From: Pyrinomonadaceae bacterium
GTDB lineage: Bacteria; Acidobacteriota; Blastocatellia; Pyrinomonadales; Pyrinomonadaceae
NCBI GenBank assembly: GCA_030841085.1
Contig: JAVEDP010000018.1
Span: forward strand, 62,001-126,000
Direction: 5' to 3'
Length of the DNA: 64,000 nt
The position numbers were made by a program, and so were the translations under genes. The notes under the pieces are model-generated. The model was not told where the DNA came from. It saw only the letters and a list, made by a program, of their open reading frames with translations, and made no database searches. Of the stretch, positions 60,293-64,000 are shown in pieces (position 1 is the first letter of the stretch; each line of letters opens with the position of its first letter).

Positions 60293-60925
60293 CTACGGTT
60301 TACTCTGACTTTGCGGGAAGTAAAGACGCTTCAACATCTCTCGGTATTCAGAAAGAGGAGGCAGTCCGACTTCCGCCCGCCGTTTATCGACGTTCGCCTC
60401 ATCCTCTATCGGCGCCAGCGCAGGTTCTTGTCCCTTCCACTCATCGAAGCGTGTCGCTTGCGTCCCGTAGACCTGCGGCTTTCCCTCACCAACGAGCACA
60501 CGATCCAGCAGTAACGCATAACTCTGCCCCGACAGCCCGCCGCTTCTGTAGGCCTTCTCCACGAGTGGCAACATCTCCGTCTGAAAGGCGAGGTCGGCGT
60601 GCTGGACGAGCAGAAACGCGGCCTCCGCACCATCCCGCCCGACGAGTTCGGGGCCGGGCCAGTTGTATTGTCTGATGATGGCCCTCATTCGCTCCGCATT
60701 AGCAGTATCGATGGCCTGCATCCGCGCGAGGATGGCTTTATCCGGATTTTTTACGCCCGTGCTGATTAGTTCTTTCCTGATCGCCTGATCCTGCTCGACT
60801 CGCTTCAGTAATTCACTGCGCAGGGCCGGTTCCTTCACAGGCGGATTGCCAACTTCTTGTGCTTGGGCGTTGCTTATGAGCAACAGCATGGAGCAAAGAG
60901 TTGTGGTGTAGTTGAGCTTTCTCAT
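60293..60925 (-). CDS. Secreted DUF6624-like protein (cassette gene)
   Basis: 210 residues. Signal peptide (YTTTLCSMLLLISNAQAQ). Then LRSELLKRVEQDQAIRKEL, IIRQYNWPGPELVGRDGAEA, LVQHADLAFQTEMLPLVEKA, LLDRVLVGEGKPQVYGTQ, which matches the DUF6624 pattern (W-P...LVG...QHAD...YGTQ). Exported; function unknown. A purine-rich GGGGACAT precedes the ATG. Confidence 0.8.
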   Translation of the reverse strand: MRKLNYTTTLCSMLLLISNAQAQEVGNPPVKEPALRSELLKRVEQDQAIRKELISTGVKNPDKAILARMQAIDTANAERMRAIIRQYNWPGPELVGRDGAEAAFLLVQHADLAFQTEMLPLVEKAYRSGGLSGQSYALLLDRVLVGEGKPQVYGTQATRFDEWKGQEPALAPIEDEANVDKRRAEVGLPPLSEYREMLKRLYFPQSQSKP

Positions 60926-60946
60926 ATGTCCCCTCTAAAGGCGAGC

Positions 60947-61051
60947 GCATAACGGTCGAGTTGACGCGGCGGCGCGAATTCAATCAAGCATCGCCGAACC
61001 AATCAAGTTACGAAACACGCCCACGCGCTCGCGTCCAACGATTTGTTGTGC
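60947..61051 (-). other. attC site
   Basis: GCATAAC ... GTTGTGC, 105 bp, main family. Confidence 0.9.
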
Positions 61052-61071
61052 GCGTTCTCAGTTTAGAGATT

Positions 61072-61536
61072 TCACCGCTTGCGCACCAGTTGCTCTAGCA
61101 ATTCGATGATTCGGTCGTTTTGCTGGATAAGAGTTTGGTTCTGAGCAATTCGGAAAAGCTGAAATTTCACACTCGCCTCATCTGCCGCTTGGGAAACCTG
61201 GGCTGCACCACGCGCCCCTTGTTTCAATTCGAGGAAATCGGAGAGCGTTTCGCCAAGAAGCGATTTCATTACCGGTGGCCTCTTCACTGCCTTTGCATAC
61301 AGTTCGGCCAGAGTGTTCGCGGCACCGGCCTTATCTTTGGCCGATTCGGGAGCGAGCGCGTAAAGTTGGGTTCCCATCTTCGTGGTGAAAATTTCGATTA
61401 GCAATTTCGCGTCTTCGGCCGACATCTCGGACGTAGCTTGTTGTGGCGTTGGCTTTGGAGTCGGGGTTTGGGCGCGAGATTGGATAGCGGCGCTGAGTAG
61501 CATCAGGCAGGCAGCGACTAAGGTGATGGGTTTCAC
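61072..61536 (-). CDS. Small secreted helical protein (cassette gene)
   Basis: 154 residues from a GTG at 61536, with GGAGG 8 bp upstream. Signal peptide (TLVAACLMLLSAAIQSRA), then a Pro/Thr spacer and helices (DAKLLIEIFTTKMGTQLYAL, ALAPESAKDKAGAANTLAEL) ending RIIELLEQLVRKR. No family recognised. Confidence 0.7.
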   Translation of the reverse strand: MKPITLVAACLMLLSAAIQSRAQTPTPKPTPQQATSEMSAEDAKLLIEIFTTKMGTQLYALAPESAKDKAGAANTLAELYAKAVKRPPVMKSLLGETLSDFLELKQGARGAAQVSQAADEASVKFQLFRIAQNQTLIQQNDRIIELLEQLVRKR

Positions 61537-61563
61537 AATTGGCCTCCGATTTAAGAGTTAAGC

Positions 61564-61669
61564 GTATAACGGTTGAGTTGACGCGGCGGCGCGAATCAAA
61601 GCACCCTCCGCCGCACCGGGTTAGTTGAGAAACAAGCTCCCGCCGCTCGCGTCCCACGAATTGTTAGAT
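61564..61669 (-). other. attC site
   Basis: GTATAAC ... GTTAGAT, 106 bp, main family. Confidence 0.92.
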
Positions 61670-62038
61670 GCGTCCGCTAATCATTTTCTCCTTGTGTGCT
61701 CTTTCTCGGTAATCACGCATCTTGTCATGCATGGAATCTACCTCGGCAAGATGTTTGTCGATATTCGACGGATTTACCGAGGTATCCAAAGATTTGTCAG
61801 ACAGGTACGCCATTAGCAACACATAATCAGCGAAAGGTAGAAGCAGCTTTCCGACGGCACCAGAATCTTTAGCGTTCTGACAATATTGCGCGTAACTCTC
61901 GACGGCGGTTTTGAGGATCAACTCTCTACGATGCCGACGTTCATCAAAATATTTATTGAGCCAGATAATTGCAGTAGACGAGATTGTGCTAACGAGCCCG
62001 CCAACCAGAGCACTAATGATGATAGTAGTCGTGTTCAT
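61664..62038 (-). CDS. Single-helix membrane protein (cassette gene)
   Basis: 124 residues. N-terminal helix (TIIISALVGGLVSTISSTAI) followed by a basic stretch (DERRHRRELIL) and helices (AVESYAQYCQNAKDS). No family recognised, though the layout recalls short membrane-tethered helical proteins. The TAA stop is contributed by attC (ATCTAAC). Confidence 0.7.
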   Translation of the reverse strand: MNTTTIIISALVGGLVSTISSTAIIWLNKYFDERRHRRELILKTAVESYAQYCQNAKDSGAVGKLLLPFADYVLLMAYLSDKSLDTSVNPSNIDKHLAEVDSMHDKMRDYRERAHKEKMISGRI

Positions 62039-62080
62039 ATGTCAGGAGTCCACAACGTCTGTCGTCTGGAAATAGCAAGC

Positions 62081-62186
62081 ATCTAACGTTTGAGTTGACG
62101 CGGCGGCGCGAATCAAAGCACCCTCCGCCGCACGAAGCAAGTGGACAAACACGCTCTCGCCGCTCGCGTCCAACGATTTGTTCGAC
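62081..62186 (-). other. attC site
   Basis: ATCTAAC ... GTTCGAC, 106 bp, near-consensus main family. Confidence 0.95.
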
Positions 62187-62230
62187 GCGGCTTGGAAAAG
62201 ATGCTCTTGACCTGGTTGTCGCGCAGATTG

Positions 62231-63253
62231 TTATTCGCCTCTATCCTCGAGATTATACGGATCATTGAAACTCTTGTTGGGCTCAAGAATCATTCGCTTG
62301 CGAGAATAATCGAGAATCACTTTGAAGCGGCGGAAGATCTCACCGCCGATAAGACCATCATTTTCCTCGCTCGCTCCTGCCCCTTCGGTGTCCAGCGAAA
62401 GCTGAACGGGCACATTCTTCAGCGTGAAGCTTCCTAATTTCACAGCGTTGGCCCGTCCAGTAATCACGTGCTGGTTGCCACCTGCTCCGTTGCGCGTATC
62501 TTGAGTAGTGTTCTGCATAGCTTCGACCAATTTGTGCCTCTTCGCGAACGGGCTATTCACTAAAACCGCATTGTCCCCGCCTGTATCCACTTCTAATTTG
62601 GCTTTGACGGAGACGCGCCCGGCCAAGAGGATCTTCGCATATACCAAGGGTGTCTTTTGTCCGATAAGGATGAGCGGGACACTCTCGCCTCTGCCCACGT
62701 ACCGATATGTTCGAGGGTTATAGAGATTCATAATTCTCTTCAGGTAATCAACCTCGACTACAAATTGTTTGATAAAGTCACAACCGATTACTCCATCAAA
62801 ATCGAAACCAGGTGGCGTTGGAAACGGAAAGCTGGCTACTGTTAGGTTGGAAACTTTTGCACCTTGAACTCTGAACTCAACGCCTTCGATCGTGGCGCCT
62901 TGGATTCTGCCTCCAGTGGCGTTCCCGTCGAATTGTCCTTGAGACTTCAAGCCCAATTCCGCTGCTCGTTTAGAATTGATAACGGAAATCGACGCGCCGG
63001 TATCGAAGATGAACTCTAGCGGCCTTGAGCCATTGACGTTAACGCGCAGGAGGATGAGGTTGTTGTCAATCTCCAGAGGAATTCTCAGCGCGCTATTGCC
63101 CAAATCGAATCGTGCCTTTGTTACGGGCGGCTGAGACTTCTGACCAGGCGATCTTCTGGTTGTTTGTTGCGCGCGCAAAGATACGGGACACCAAAGAACC
63201 GCGCTGCAAATGACGAAAGCCAATATCCATGAATATCGAAAGAGATTTTTCAT
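62231..63253 (-). CDS. Retropepsin-like aspartyl protease, secreted (cassette gene)
   Basis: 340 residues. Signal peptide (YSWILAFVICSAVLWCPVSL). Two half-sites: LEFIFDTGASISVINSKRAA and AKLEVDTGGDNAVLVNSPFA, plus FDGVIGCDFIKQFVVEVDY. Same layout as 55897-56928 (NNLILLRVNVNG / NNHVYLQVSLNN), so they share an ancestor but are well diverged. Probably periplasmic or extracellular protease; substrate unknown. Confidence 0.85.
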   Translation of the reverse strand: MKNLFRYSWILAFVICSAVLWCPVSLRAQQTTRRSPGQKSQPPVTKARFDLGNSALRIPLEIDNNLILLRVNVNGSRPLEFIFDTGASISVINSKRAAELGLKSQGQFDGNATGGRIQGATIEGVEFRVQGAKVSNLTVASFPFPTPPGFDFDGVIGCDFIKQFVVEVDYLKRIMNLYNPRTYRYVGRGESVPLILIGQKTPLVYAKILLAGRVSVKAKLEVDTGGDNAVLVNSPFAKRHKLVEAMQNTTQDTRNGAGGNQHVITGRANAVKLGSFTLKNVPVQLSLDTEGAGASEENDGLIGGEIFRRFKVILDYSRKRMILEPNKSFNDPYNLEDRGE

Positions 63254-63289
63254 TTGTGCACCAATCGAACCTGCTGCGAAGAATGGAGT

Positions 63290-63395
63290 GTCGAACGGTT
63301 GAGTTGACCGGGCGGCGCGAATTCACACAAGCCGCGCCGGACGAATCAAGTTACAAAACACGCTCCCGCCGCTCCGGTCCAACGATTTGTTCGGC
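63290..63395 (-). other. attC site
   Basis: GTCGAAC ... GTTCGGC, 106 bp, main family (GGTTGAGTTGACCGGGCGGC). Confidence 0.93.
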
Positions 63396-63415
63396 GACGC
63401 AGCAGGAAGACGGGG

Positions 63416-63682
63416 CTACGTATGCACACGTTTTTGCAATTTGTATTTGGTGATGTCGACGTTATGCCCCTGTTCCGATTCGACCCAGTTGTTTTGTTCG
63501 ACAATTTCCCAGCCGTCACGCAGCATGTTATTCAAATTCCTTTCGCCGCGGGTGTCTTCGCCGTCAAACCAGACTTCGATGAAACGAGTTTCAATCTTTG
63601 ACATTGGTCGACCACATCCGAGACATGCCGGAGACTGATCGGATACACCTCGGCCACAATCAGGACAAGTTAATAGCGCCAT
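63416..63682 (-). CDS. Zinc-ribbon protein with DUF4177-like tail (cassette gene)
   Basis: 88 residues with AGGAG 6 bp upstream. N-terminal zinc ribbon CPDCGRGVSDQSPACLGCGR, then a short alpha/beta segment LNNMLRDGWEIVEQNNWVES of the kind seen in DUF4177 proteins. Cytosolic; function unknown. Confidence 0.75.
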   Translation of the reverse strand: MALLTCPDCGRGVSDQSPACLGCGRPMSKIETRFIEVWFDGEDTRGERNLNNMLRDGWEIVEQNNWVESEQGHNVDITKYKLQKRVHT

Positions 63683-63710
63683 GAGGTTCTCCTATCCGAT
63701 GAAGATAGTG

Positions 63711-63818
63711 GCCGAACGACTGCCTTCAGCTGCGGCGCGCGATCAGCATTCAAGCTGAGGGAACGAGGCTACTTGAGAAGCATGCTATCGCGCCGTCAGC
63801 TGCAAGGCTTTCTTATGC
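63711..63818 (-). other. attC site (long subtype), boxes degenerate
   Basis: GCCGAAC ... CTTATGC. Interior shares TACTTGAGAAGCATGCTATC and GATCAGCATTCAAGCTGA with the site at 48903-49029. The last base-G of the right box is changed. Confidence 0.65.
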
Positions 63819-64000
63819 TGCGTGCGGTCTTCAGGCAGCGCTGCTCTTTGACTGCTAAACTGAACGAGGTTGAGCGCTCTCGTTATCTCTAAATTAAGGA
63901 AGTGATCCTTAATCTTTCTTTTCAAGCGGCGTAGCAATGCTGCTGTGACTCTAGGGTTCCTGTCTTCGGTGCTCTCTATCATGTCAGGATACTTGAATGC
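63785..64000 (-). CDS. C-terminal part of a cassette gene, open at the window edge
   Basis: The minus frame is open from base 64000 (AFKYPD then MIESTEDRNPRVTAALLRRL, KRKIKDHFLNLEITRALNLV, QFSSQRAALPEDR). The last residues (KKALQLTAR) come from attC sequence. An internal ATG at 63982 exists, but the frame extends further, so this is probably a fragment of a larger gene. Family unknown. Confidence 0.45.
   Translation of the reverse strand, partial: AFKYPDMIESTEDRNPRVTAALLRRLKRKIKDHFLNLEITRALNLVQFSSQRAALPEDRTQHKKALQLTAR

Larger units (their letters stand above)
46557..63818 (-). mobile_element. Integron gene-cassette array
   Basis: About 26 attC-like sites alternate with small genes over 17 kb. 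Most sites share an approximately 106-bp layout: (plus strand) RYYYAACG-TTGAGTTGACGCG, then GGCGCGAATC, AATCAAGTT-GAAACACGC, GCCGCTCGCGTCCAACG and ATTTGTTRGGC. Reverse-complemented, the ends read TAACAAATCGTTGGACG and GTCAACTCAA-CGTTAG, matching the layout of classical attC sites such as aadA7. So cassettes read on the minus strand, as do nearly all genes, and the attI/integrase end should be beyond base 64000. Sites near 46-53 kb are degenerate. Confidence 0.92.

Noticed and set aside
59806-60675. Plus-strand protein at 60196-60675 and minus extension above 59662
   Set aside because: Both begin or run within attC (EFIQASP or RRERLSRLAW-type translations) and overlap better-supported genes.
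46557-63818. Toxin-antitoxin pairs in the array, common in other chromosomal integrons
   Set aside because: I looked for paired small overlapping genes with RelE/HigB/PIN or antitoxin motifs and saw none; cassettes here hold single genes.

Overview
The window reads as a bacterial chromosome segment of about 50-55% GC, most likely from Acidobacteriota. That assignment is inference. It rests on a VWFA-related secreted protein, a PrsK/PrsR-like two-component pair, a giant tricorn-type S41 protease, a stand-alone MutH/Sau3AI-like protein, and very dense REP-type palindromes.

1-12.1 kb: a VWA-domain protein (cut by the window edge), a secreted cysteine-containing protein and a CRP/FNR regulator are followed by a gene-poor stretch holding the 3' half of a tRNA-Leu(UAA), broken at the anticodon loop. 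Next to it are two convergent genes: a four-helix membrane protein and a roughly 1000-residue protein joining a periplasmic type-1 binding domain, one membrane helix, a TIR domain and a dihydroorotate-dehydrogenase-like barrel. Related short coding remnants lie on both sides of this pair (3.2 and 8.4 kb). A three-gene overlapping operon follows (family 2 glycosyltransferase, Gfo/Idh/MocA oxidoreductase, phosphodiesterase-like protein).

12.1-43 kb: mostly conserved chromosome. It holds a RAYT transposase killed by one stop codon, the tricorn-like protease, a BON lipoprotein, an iron-trafficking-like protein, a sigma-54 response regulator with its sensor kinase, CysQ, a PLP decarboxylase with a cupin, an aldo/keto reductase, and a DNA-repair run (MutH-like, OB-fold plus exonuclease, RmuC, AddB, AddA). 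A peroxiredoxin, a ferredoxin/metallo-beta-lactamase fusion and LepA close it. Intergenic gaps are filled with several families of inverted repeats, and three such repeats sit in frame inside addB and addA.

43-46.5 kb: small accessory genes plus a GNAT remnant, with no recognisable recombination sites.

46.5-64 kb: an integron gene-cassette array. About 26 attC-like sites (RYYYAAC ... GTTRRRY, mostly 100-110 bp) alternate with single small genes, nearly all on the minus strand. The attC asymmetry also reads on the minus strand, so the attI/integrase end should lie to the right of base 64000; no integrase is visible here. Cargo includes an Arr-type rifampin ADP-ribosyltransferase, two SET-domain proteins, two retropepsin-like proteases, two DUF6438-like proteins, a DinB-like protein, zinc ribbons, and many small secreted or membrane proteins of unknown function. 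Sites and genes decay toward the left, as expected for the oldest end of an array.
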